Source: Buxus sempervirens (Eukaryota > Streptophyta > Magnoliopsida > Buxales > Buxaceae). Taken from it: a stretch of DNA of 64,000 nucleotides. Positions within the stretch are counted from its first letter, which is position 1. Each line of letters opens with the position of its first letter. A program made the position numbers and the translations under genes. Shown here one piece after another: positions 35,415-45,040 of this stretch. The notes beneath the pieces are model-generated. The model saw nothing but the letters and a program-made list of their open reading frames with translations. It was not told where the DNA came from and made no database searches. The DNA lies in NCBI GenBank assembly GCA_947561395.2, contig OX387187.1, forward strand, positions 21,061,829-21,125,828, written 5' to 3'.

Positions 35415-37820
35415 TGTTAGCACCTGATTTTTGCACCCCCAAAATAAAGAAAAATGAAAGGTCAAACTAAAAGTCAAACCCTGAGGAGGTCGAAAATTGA
35501 CTTTTTGATTCAAGAGAATTTGGCCATCAAACTTCATATCATTGAAAAGAATATGTCGACACGATTCCAACGCAACTGAATTTGCTGGAATCGGAGTCCG
35601 GATGAGAAAGATATGAGCTGGTCAAACTTTTGGGGGGCGAAAAGTTGACTTTTTGCTCGACCCTAATTCAACTGCCAAAATTGATCCCAATGGATAAGTG
35701 GTTCCGAGCTGATTCCAACGACACTAAGTTTGTTGAAATCGGACACCGGATAAAGAAGTTATGAGCAGTTGAAGTTTCAGAAAAACTGCCCATGTGGCAA
35801 AAACGCAGCAAAAATGGACTAAACCAATAAAACAAATAAGATAAATGTGTTTAACAATATTTTAATAAAGAGAATCTCGTTTTCTAATAAAATAATCGGA
35901 AAAATCGGATAAAAATCCTGCAATAAACCAAATTGAATAATGGTTTGAAGTCCACACATTTTTAAAACGTGCGGGACCGTATTTACATTACGGGCAGGAC
36001 ATGCCCGTATTTTAAATACGGGCACGCTTCTAGAAGGAAGACACGCGTCGCCGTACGGCGGAACACGCGTCCCGTACGGCCGAATCTGCGATAATTGCAA
36101 ATATTCGTTTTTCGCCCGTATTTGAATTACGGGCAAGGCACGCCCGTACTTGAAGTACGGGCAAGGCACGCCCGTAGTTCAAATACGGGCACGGGATTTT
36201 TGCCTATAAATAGAGAGGCCACCCCCCTTCATTTGGACAAGCCCTCTTCCCTTTGGCCTACCCCCTCTCCCTCCTGGTGTACTCCACGACCCCATGCTGC
36301 CCAACCACCACCACCCTTAGCCCAAACTTATTTTATTCCTAAAATACCCTCACCTTGCATGAACCATGTCCTAATTCCCTCTTTCATCTTGTAAGTATAA
36401 ACAACCCACTAAACCTCTGCTGAAATCCACCTAGAATTCCTCGGAGGACGCGGAAGCGCTGCCCAATTCACCGGAGAATTCATCATTAACTCAAAACCAC
36501 ATTGTAAGTATGTTGGATTTTATAAAAATCTTCATTTCTTTTTTGCTTCTAAGTTTCTTTTAAATACCTTCTTATGTTACTAACTTGATTGTTATTTTTG
36601 AATATCATGAGGATATGGTATTATGAAATGGATCATTGCAAGGAAGAAAGAAAAGAAGTGTCTAAAGAACACTTCAATAAATTTAAGTAAATAACTTTTT
36701 TTTTAGTTCCTAATGTGACAAGACTGAACCCTTCTTGAAGACAAATGGGTTCCCTATGATTTCCCATTTCCCTTCTTCACAAGATGATCATGGACAATCC
36801 AGAAGGCTGTCAGCACTCATATTGAAAAAAGAAGAAAGAAGAATGAAGGCCTTTTAGGCCAAATGAAGCCAATGAAGTATCCGGAAGAGTCTGGAAACCC
36901 AGTTGAAGCTGCAGAAACACTAAAGGAAGCCGCCGGAATGATCTCAGAAAGAATCGGCAGCAAACATGCAAATTGAGTTGTGCCCGTAAACTCAGGCCGG
37001 TCCAACCTGGACCGTGTTTCATTCACGGACATGGGGGACCGGAATCCATTCACGGTCAGGTTGGACCGTAGAGCAAACACGGGCAAGTGTAAAAATAATG
37101 TAAAAGTGGTAATTCCTTGGTTCGGTTGGACCGGATCCGGTCTAAGCCGGCTTGAACCATCCCCTTAAATCGTTTGGGCTACCTTAAAGCCCATTTTTGA
37201 CTTTGGGCCCATACGGGCCCACCAAGACCCCTTTGGCCCACTTTTGGGGCCCACTTTTTGACTGGCCCATAACAGGCCTGTTTTCAATAAACAGGTCCAA
37301 GGCCACTTGACTCTTGGCTAATGGGCCCGTTCCAAGCCCACTAAGCCCAAATAAGTTGTAAATAAATAAAATAACCAAATGGGTTACCCAATAACCCAAC
37401 TGGGCCCAAGGCCCAACCATGGCAACCCACGGGTCTTCCAACGGGACCCGGGTCCGACTCACTTCACTTAAATAAATAAAAAGATAAAATCAAATAAAAA
37501 AGGGACCCACACCTTCAAAAGGGCCCCGCCAGACCTAACAAGTCAGCATGCTGGTCTAGGAAGGGTGAAAATGACTCAAAAACCAGGGAGACCCGAGGGA
37601 CCCGTCAAACCGACGGGGCGGACCGGGGTGTCTTTAGGACTTCCCCGGATCGTAACCGAGGACTTAGCTAGAACTCTAATAAGCCGCAGACCAGACTTAG
37701 ACCCGGATAGGGCAAAACCGTGTCTGCCTGCACTCTCAGGCAGTGGCGACTCCGAATGTCCCGAGGCACGCACCGAAGGTGCGCCCGGTGTGCGATCTAG
37801 GCCAGGTTTAGGTGCGCACA
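35415..37820 (+). mobile_element. Ogre-like solo LTR O3, 2.4 kb, TSD gtatg
   Basis: Starts tgttagcacctgatttttgc, ends ggtttaggtgcgcaca. Exact 5-bp TSD gtatg (35410-35414 and 37821-37825). The uninterrupted site is visible in L1' at about 26083 (agctcggtatggatccac on the other strand). It contains TATAAATA at 36205-36212, palindromic words (35965-36195, 36975-37085), and ggcagtggcgactcc at 37739-37753. Confidence 0.92.
36205..36212 (+). promoter_or_regulatory. TATA box of Ogre-like LTR O3
   Basis: TATAAATAGAGAGGCCA, identical to the O2 copy and just downstream of the cccgta...tacggg palindromes. Confidence 0.7.
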
Positions 37821-38392
37821 GTATGGATCCACATTTGTCAAGTTAAGAGCTAGGTAGTGGAATAGATTGTTTTTTTTGCTAGTCGTAATGAGTTGTTTAC
37901 GCATGCGTTTCCACCGTGTACTCGGTGAGACTTGATTGTGTACTCAGCTGGCTACGGCTATCCCTCATTTTATCGTGTACTCGGACTGTGACTGGATTAG
38001 TACACGCCAACTCATCACTGTACTGGATGGGTTCTCCCGCAATAAGACGATGATCGTGTACTCGGCTTCGCACCTAAGCCGGGAGGTGGCATAGTGAACT
38101 TCGGCATTACCTAGTTAAGGGCAATCTTATTTCATGAGTCCACCGTGGACTTGTTTTTATGATTTCACTTATGAATCGCTGTTATGCATTGATTGTTGAG
38201 ATTGCTCTTTATCAGTATATATGTTGTATTTGGATTATTCGGATTACTCTTAAAGGTTGGTTCTCGTTACAAATGCATGTGTTATTATTGAAGCATGTTT
38301 TAGAACTAATATAAATGTTTTGTGCATGCATGTGCTACTTGCTGGGATATTCATATTTCATTCCGTTTTGATTTGTTTTCAGATCCTGGTGA

Positions 38393-38465
38393 GGACGATA
38401 TACGTGGGGTTGAGCCAGACGCAGATTACCTCGAGTATAGGGGAGAGGATTATTTTGTCGAGTGA
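38393..38465 (+). other. Conserved LTR exon with GED...DYF peptide (L1)
   Basis: The acceptor gatttgttttcag| (AG 38391-38392) is followed by a frame in phase 1: PGEDDIRGVEPDADY, LEYRGEDYFVE, TGA. Upstream lies the shared text catgcatgtgctacttgctgggatattcatat. Short, acidic, no family recognised. It may be the end of an LTR-encoded ORF or conserved non-coding RNA. Confidence 0.55.
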
Positions 38466-38928
38466 CTGTTGAGATACATCTTAGTTGTTATTTCCATTTG
38501 AGATAGTGAGTAACTTTTGAATTGTAATTCTTTCGATTCATTGTGGTATGGTGATTGGGATATTTTAGCGAACTCTGATATTGTGTTGGTGATAATAAAT
38601 GAAATGTCATGTTTTCTTACACTATGATATAGATACTGCGGTTTTGTTATCTAACCCTCGGGTACGAGTTACAGTTCCATTACGTAACCCGGATCCGGGG
38701 CGTTACATTGTCGAACGTGTAAAATCCCAGATTTTATTAATTAATTAAATAATTAATATTAATAAATAAGCTGATTAAGTTATTAATATGCAGTGGTTAA
38801 GGATTTGGTTCAACCCGGAGAAGTCCAAGGTGAACCGGAGGAACTTGGGGAACCAATCTAAGGTGAGTTCACGATTTTAGGCTAAATATAATTTTAATAT
38901 AAGAATTTTGGTTATTTCTATAGAAAGT

Positions 38929-38931
<3 letters not shown>

Positions 38932-39014
<83 letters not shown>
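38932..39014. repeat. (TA)n microsatellite, about 80 bp
   Basis: Nearly pure TA dinucleotides interrupted once by ttttta, in the 5' part of LTR L2. Confidence 0.95.
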
Positions 39015-39016
<2 letters not shown>

Positions 39017-40994
39017 GGGGTGGCCGAACCCCATAAAGAGTGGGTTGACCCAAAAATCAGGTTTGGTTTGACGTAATTGGGTTGATTCTGTGATGGTTTA
39101 ATGAAGAGGGATAAAGGGTAAGATTGTAAAAAGAATGTATATTAAGGTGGAAGAGTTAGTATGGGCATTTTAGTAAAAGAAGTAAAATAATAAAATAATC
39201 AAGAACATGCAATCGGCTGTTCACGTCCAAAACAAAGAAAACAGCCATCAACTTCATCTTCTTCCTCCACACATCTTCTCATCTTTGGTGTGATCAAACC
39301 CTAATCCTACCAACATCTTTTGGAGCAGATCTTAGAGATGGAAAGGGAGGATTTTCGACCAGAGATTCAGGTAAGAAAACAAACTAGAGAAAAATCTGTT
39401 CTTGGGAGTCATAAACGTGGATATGAGTTGATAAAAGTGTCTTGTTTGATCCAGAATAGATAAAGAGGATTTGGTTTTCGTGTGGATCATCTTTGGGGTG
39501 ATAGTTAATTGCTTTTAGAGGAGATTTAAGTCCCAAACCAAGTAAGTAGTCCCTTTAAATTTTCAAAAACAGAATTTCGGATTATTCGTAAAATGTGGTT
39601 ATGCGCATGTTTTGATGATTGGTTTGCATGTTATATGTTGTTTTATTTGTTTGAAATTATTCTAACATGTTTATAAAGTGTTCTTGAATGATTTAAAATG
39701 ATTATAATGCATTGGTTTTTGAGTTTTCGATTTACGCAACTTTTCAGAAAAATCAGAAAATCTGATTTGTGACAGGCTGCTCGAACTGTCGCTCAAGCGC
39801 CCATGTGTGTCTCGAGAGCAGATCAAGGACGCCCGAAAGCCACTCGAACGGAATTTCAGGCACCCTGCCTGTGCTTTTTAATTTCAGAAAAACCCGAAAG
39901 TGATCAAAATCCAGAAAGCGAATGCCCTAAGCGTCGCTCGAGCGACCAACCCTGAAACAACCTGTTTTACATAGCCGTTCGAGCGCCCCTTTTTGCCGCT
40001 CGAGCGACCATCTGTTAGAATTTGAGAAATTGCCAACTAGCCTAGTTTTTTGCCACGAAATTATTTTTATCCAATTTAACCCTATGTACCACTAAGTTTA
40101 GAGTATTTAGAGATAGTTTGCATTGGCGGATCATTAAAATTAATTTTTATAAAGATTTTGGGTACGTTTTGCTAAAGAGGCTTTTTGACTTAGTGTCGTT
40201 GTTGCAAAAAATTCTATTTTAAACCAAACTTAATTTTAAGAGTTCCTACATTTGTATTTGGGTTATTTGAGTGTGTTTTGTGCATTGAAGGATTCGATAC
40301 ACATTCGAGACATAGTTGCCCATTGAAACCTGGAGTTTGGACATATGACTTGATGCCACTTGTGTGGATCTTTGGGTCACAGTTATGACAAGGCAGGTGC
40401 CTGGTTTGTTTATTCCACAGTTGCGGGTTTGGTTATTGACAGTTGTGTTTCCGCATGTGCGGGTGTTATTGGGAAATATGTCAATTCCTTGGTTTGGTTT
40501 TTCCACTGTTGAGTGGGCTTAGCAATTACTTGGATCCATAGAATAGTTAGTAAGTGAAATGTCTTCTAAAGTGGTTTGAATTCTGTGTCATAGGCACTCC
40601 ATCATCTCGAGGATGGTACCGCTCCTAGATAGGTCGGTCGCTACGTTACCCACTCCTGGATAGGTTGGGCCGTGCATGCTAACTCATTCCAATCGTCAGT
40701 TGGGTTCTTCCGTTGGTGTTGAATAGCCAGTCAGCAGGTGCGGCTGGTCCACTTGTAATTTAGTTTGGTAGCATATTGGCACATGTCTACTCTTTTTCTC
40801 TGGTTTTCTTTTTCATGAGTCCCATGAGGTGAAATAATTGCGTTTAATTTATTTTCATTTAATTATTATTGAACTGTATTTTATTATGGTTATCCTGATT
40901 AGTCGTTGCATATTTGTACTGTTACCAACTATTTACATGACTACTTATTGAGATATTGTTTATCATATTATTGTTTTATCGGTTTTGTTTTCAG

Positions 40995-41080
40995 ATATTC
41001 TTGGTGAGGACGTTGCTGGGATAAACACTTCGAGGGATTATACTGACTACCACGAAGAGGATTACTTTATTCTTGTGTAG
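40995..41080 (+). other. Conserved LTR exon with GED...DYF peptide (L2)
   Basis: The acceptor ggttttgttttcag| (AG 40993-40994) is followed by ILGEDVAGINTSRDY, TDYHEEDYFILV, TAG in the same phase as the L1 copy. The sequence differs strongly at the DNA level in the middle but keeps GED, DY and EDYF. Confidence 0.55.
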
Positions 41081-41393
41081 GATTAGGAATCTTTAATAAT
41101 AAATTTGGCTTAGTGTTTTGAGGGATTGTTGGATTATTTTAATTAGATGACTTTGGTGCATGATGATCTATTTTATTTTCGTTGACCAGAAACCAGACTT
41201 TGAATGATGGTTTAATATTGAATGACTTATTTTTTTATTATTCCGCGCTTCTTGCAGAATTTGTCTTTTATTTCCGCACTCTGATTATAAATACTGAAAT
41301 TGTTTAAGTCTGGTATTAGTTGTTTTGGGCCATTATTCTAACAAACTGGATTTGGATTTGTGTTTTAAAAAAACCTAGATCTAGGGTGTTACA

Positions 41394-41617
41394 TGATCTA
41401 TCTCTAGTCTGGGTTTGTGTATGTATACTAATTTCTATTCATATCCTATTCGGGTCGGATATAGGCAAATTTGAATTTAAATCCAAATTTGGTCGGATCC
41501 GAAATTCCATATCTGTATTCGAACCATAGATCTATATCTCATATCCATATTCGACATTTACGGATCGGATTTGGGCTGGATTCAGATACATATTCGACCC
41601 ATTGCCAGTCCTAGTTA
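41394..41617. mobile_element. 3' part of a hAT MITE related to 31415-32130
   Basis: tagtctgggtttgtgtatgtatac... followed by cggatcggat/gaatttaaatcc words and the end cccattgccagtccta match the right third of the MITE at 31915-32130. The left part is replaced by LTR L2. Confidence 0.7.
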
Positions 41618-42943
41618 AAACCGCTAACCAAAAATTTGTCTTTAGCTAGAAACTAAATTGGCGAATAATCTTTACACGATTGAAAATAGGGCTTCGATAT
41701 GATTCCAATGAACTATATTTGTGCGAATTGGAGTTCAGAAGGGAAAGTTATGATCAAAACAGTTTGAAGGGCAAAACTCCAAATAAAAGCATAAAGTCCG
41801 CCAAGTGACAAATGTGCATGTGCACAATTTGCCAAATGGCAACATAAAATAAAAAGGACTAAAGATTACAAAAAGACAAAAAAAAAAAAAAAGATGATAA
41901 ATAGTGCAAATATATTTTAATAAAATATTAAAGAAAATCTTAAAAATCAAATAAAATTAGGAATTTATTGTTCACCCTGTAGCAGATCAAAGTACAAATC
42001 TAGCAAACCCCTGAATATCCAGAATTTTGATATTCAATAAGATCATGTTGAATTGTTATTGATTGAATATCCAAAATTATGAAAAAAGGGTCAATTTATA
42101 AAAACAGTCCACTAAGATGCTGAATCGTAGACAAGGGCTAATTTTAAAAAATAATTAACCGGAATGGTCACTTTTCAAAAATAATTAAAAATAGTGTCAT
42201 TTTATTATAGGCAAAACACGCTTGTGTCCACGTATGATTCGCTCGTATCCCACATAGAATGCGCTTGTGTACCATGTAAGATGCGCTTGTGTTTCATGTA
42301 AGAAGCTTGTGTCCCATGTACAATGAGCTTGTGTCCCAAGTAATCCTCAAATTTAATTATTTTTTTAAAAGGGATCCTCTAATTTAATTCTGATGGACTT
42401 TTTTTATAATTATTGACAAAAAGTGGCATTTTCTGAAATTTAGCATCTTAGTGGACTTTTTTTATAAATATTTTTAAAAAGTGTCCCTTTTTCATAATTT
42501 TCCCAAAAAAAAAACAGTGAAACTGTTATTAATTAATGGTACAAATTAAAATATCCTAACCACTCTCTGATCGGATGCCACAAATCGTAGATTCAATGAG
42601 ATTTGATAGGATTTTCTTTATAACGTTAGTCAATAATGATACAAAGCTTTTTGTGTCATACTGTTATTCAATAACAGTATAAAGCTTTTTGTATTGCAAC
42701 GTTATTCAATAATAGTACAACCCAATTTTGCTATAAAAGTGAATTTTGCACTATTTGAAAGGAGGAGCTCATTTTTCTTCTTCTCCAAATTAGAGAGCCT
42801 TCATCTTCTTCCAAGCATTCAAATCACTCCAAAAAAAACACTCTAAATCTTTTAATATCTCTCTAAATCAAGGAAGGACCCATTTAGACTAATAAACTCT
42901 CAATGGAAACTTGCTTGGAGCCAATAAGTTCTCTAGCTACTGT
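41618..42943 (+). mobile_element. Diverged Ogre-like LTR fragment containing a foldback repeat
   Basis: 41690-41760 (gggcttcgatatgattccaatgaac...ggagttcagaagggaaagttatgatc) is the counterpart of gacacgattccaacgcaactg...gatgagaaagatatgagc in O3. Near the end, ctataaaagtgaattttgc (about 42731) is a TATA-like promoter, and a 30-33-bp unit (ttattcaataat.gtataaagctttttg) repeats about 3 times at 42630-42720. No termini with TSD could be fixed. Confidence 0.5.
42063..42505. repeat. Foldback repeat with a 24-bp minisatellite at its centre
   Basis: Left arm (about 42075-42210, aaaattatgaaaaaaggg... gtccactaagatgc) is the imperfect reverse complement of the right arm (about 42345-42500, gcatcttagtggac...ccctttttcataatttt). 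Between them 5-6 units of cgcttgtgtcccatgtaagat occupy 42218-42340. No convincing TSD was seen. Confidence 0.7.
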
Positions 42944-43395
42944 TGTAGTGCCCCGAATTCGGATCTCTTTCTCTAAATAAATCCAAACCCTAAGTGCTAA
43001 CAATGTGGGCCCAAAATCAACTAAAATCTAAACAATTAATCAATTAAAATAAGATAACACCATTGGAGTACACTATCAAAATTCAATTTCATTAATATCC
43101 TTCAAATAATGCGGAAACATGATTCAATAATCCATCACCTATTTTGTGTCAAGTCTGGATGAAATGTAATTCCCCAAATCCAGACTTATTCCTCATGAAT
43201 AATCCAAACTCGAAGTGCTAACTTTCTCGGCCCAAAGCAACTAATATCCAGACAAATCAATTAATTATTATTTAATTTAAACAAGACATTAGAGTACGCT
43301 ATCAAGATTCAAATTCCATTAATAACCTTCAACTAATGCGGAAACATGAGTCAACTAAACCATAATTCAGATAATGTTAAGTTTGGATAAAAGGA
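42944..43395. repeat. 221-bp tandem duplication of the LTR L3 end
   Basis: tgtagtgccccgaattcgg at 42944 and tgtaattccccaaatccag at 43165 begin two diverged copies that both run through agtgctaac, gcccaaa, caaataatgcggaaacatga. The duplicated unit is the U5 end on minus. Confidence 0.8.
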
Positions 43396-43500
43396 ATGTC
43401 AACTAACTCTAAAACTCTCTAAACATCAAAATAACTACTCAATAAACATAAATACTATCCTGCACATAACAATGAAATAAATCCTACGACAATCCATCTA

Positions 43501-43592
43501 CTAAAATAAAGACTCCAACATATGACAAAAGTAATCGTCTTGCTCAATCCATGGCTGCTCTACCCCGTCAATTACGTCCTCTCCAACAAGTT
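43501..43592 (-). other. Conserved LTR exon with GED...DYF peptide (L3)
   Basis: On minus the acceptor gtgttttgttttcag| is followed by LVGEDVIDGVEQPW, IEQDDYFCHMLESLF, TAG. Phase and spacing to the DYF motif match L1 and L2. The family is clearly different from L1 and lies on the opposite strand. Confidence 0.55.
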
Positions 43593-45040
43593 CTGAAAAC
43601 AAAACACTAAAAACACGGGGTGAGATAAACATCTCAGTAAGTAACAACATGAATGAATAGAAAAAAAAAAAAGACAGTCCATATGTTGCTATTCAAAATA
43701 CATTTCATGAGGTATAGCAATTTCAGCAAATAAATCCGACTAATCACAATCCGTGTGCAATAATCATTTAATAAGTATTTTCAAAACAAAGCAATAATCT
43801 TCTCATGAGAATCAAAACCAAATATAACTATTTGACTTTATAGGATTCATGAACTATAACCACGTTTTAAGGATAATCCTAGTCCCAATCGCCACCTCGC
43901 AGCTTATGTGCAAAGCTGGCCTACTATGGGTTTCGAACATCGACTTATTGTGCAAGAACCTAAGCTCCTCATGGAATGAGTTCGCGAGTACAACACAATC
44001 AAAGAACAATGCTACAACATATCCAATAATAAGACCTCACCCTCATGGTGGAAGCGGATCGCTGCAGCATATTCTTTCATAGAACAGCCTCTCCCTCATG
44101 GAGGAAAAACATAAATGGAAACTAAGCTTAAATCAAAAAAAAGTAATTAAACTTCGTTGTATAGTTACAACTATGGATCCATAAACAACTAAGCTTGGTA
44201 GACATGAATAAAACAAAACTATATATCAGTATAAGGTCCTCATGACCAAATTATAAGTATAGTGTAGTGCCCTCATGGTAAGGTAAACAATAATCATGCC
44301 CTCATGGGCAATAAATGTCAATAGTGCCCTCTTGAAAAAACCACTCCCTCATGAAGGTATATTTATATTCACTGCCCTCATGGCAACATAACTACATCAT
44401 GGAGAATAGATAATAAGTAAAATCCCCTCCTTCATGGAGGAAAGCCAATGTTACTCAAAACTATCAAAATTCAAGATTAGGCTAAAACTACCCAAATCTG
44501 TAGGAAAACATTTTTATACAGTTCCAGAACTTAAAACATGTTCAAAACTAACTTTTACAAATGTGGAAACCATCCAATTCAAATAAATTCTAATATAAGA
44601 ACCAATTTACTCTTTGAAACAAAAAATTGATCTATTTCAGTAGAACGTATCCAAAATCTTCTATAATTTGTATAAAATTATTTGGCCACTAAAAACAACT
44701 CATAAATACCCAAATCTTACTTGTACATGTGTTGGATTTGCATAAAAATCATTTTATAATTGAAAACTAGGTCAAAACCTCAATTTTGGAAATTCTGGGT
44801 GTAATATCAGGCATCCAACCATCTAACTAATTCTTACTCTTAACACTCGACCTAGCACTCAAACTATGGATTTCTAGGTTCTATCGCTTGATGTGGCGTT
44901 CAAGCGCACATCTGGCGTCCTAAAATAGTTCTCGGGTTCTGTTTTAAAACACAGGCAGTACTCAATTGCTCGATAGGTCGCTCGAGCGACATTGGGTAGC
45001 CAGAAAATAAAACGTAGTGCCTAAGGTGACGCTCTAGCAT

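Larger units (their letters stand above)
22851..38707. mobile_element. Composite Cassandra/Tekay retrotransposon insertion with TSD ttgtc
   Basis: Order on plus: Cassandra LTR (-) 22851-23204; its short internal part with PBS (-) 23205-23285; Tekay LTR (-), lacking its first 1.9 kb, 23286-26819; Cassandra LTR (+) 26820-27171; PBS, gag-pol (+) 27172-32789; full Tekay LTR (+) 32790-38707. The pentamer ttgtc flanks both outer ends (22846-22850 and 38708-38712). Removing the unit and one copy restores the Ogre pol codons F-D-K-I-K on minus, so both outer ends belong to one target site. Both outer ends are U5 ends (...ttaca outward), which a normal LTR element does not have. Confidence 0.8.
32790..38707 (+). 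mobile_element. Full Tekay-type 3' LTR L1 (3.5 kb without nested O3)
   Basis: From tgtaaaatccctaatttt to cggatccggggcgttaca, followed by TSD ttgtc. It contains a probable leader splice donor (33527|gtaagtagc), gcgcccagc-type words (33990-34030, 34370-34410), a gtgtactcgg word array (35250-35410 and 37905-38065) and, near the end, the GED...DYF exon. The solo LTR O3 interrupts it at 35415-37820. Confidence 0.88.
38718..41393 (+). mobile_element. Chromovirus-type LTR L2, 2.7 kb
   Basis: Starts tgtaaaatcccagatttt right after the Ogre pol piece gaacg (38713-38717), and ends acctagatctagggtgttaca. Flanks (gaacg and tgatc) do not match, so one side was lost after insertion. It contains a long (TA)n, donors after 39369 and 39541 (gtaagtagt), CGCTCGAGCG words (39775-40015) and a DYF exon. 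Related to L1 by layout, not by overall sequence. Confidence 0.75.
42944..45040 (-). mobile_element. Chromovirus-type LTR L3 (minus), cut by element E5
   Basis: On minus it ends cgaattcggggcactaca at 42944. It has a DYF exon (43592-43501), many ccctcatgg/cctccatgag words (44037-44460), a conserved gtagaacgtatcc block and CTCGAGCG words (44880-45035). It is interrupted at 45041 by the end of another minus element. A related piece, possibly its continuation, lies at 56355-57194. Confidence 0.65.

Noticed and set aside
36100-36195. CRISPR-like array (repeated palindromes with spacers)
   Set aside because: Plant LTR context, spacers are not unique, units vary; CRISPR does not occur in plant nuclear DNA.
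41394-41398. TSD for LTR L2
   Set aside because: The right flank tgatc does not match the left flank gaacg, so no clean insertion can be claimed.
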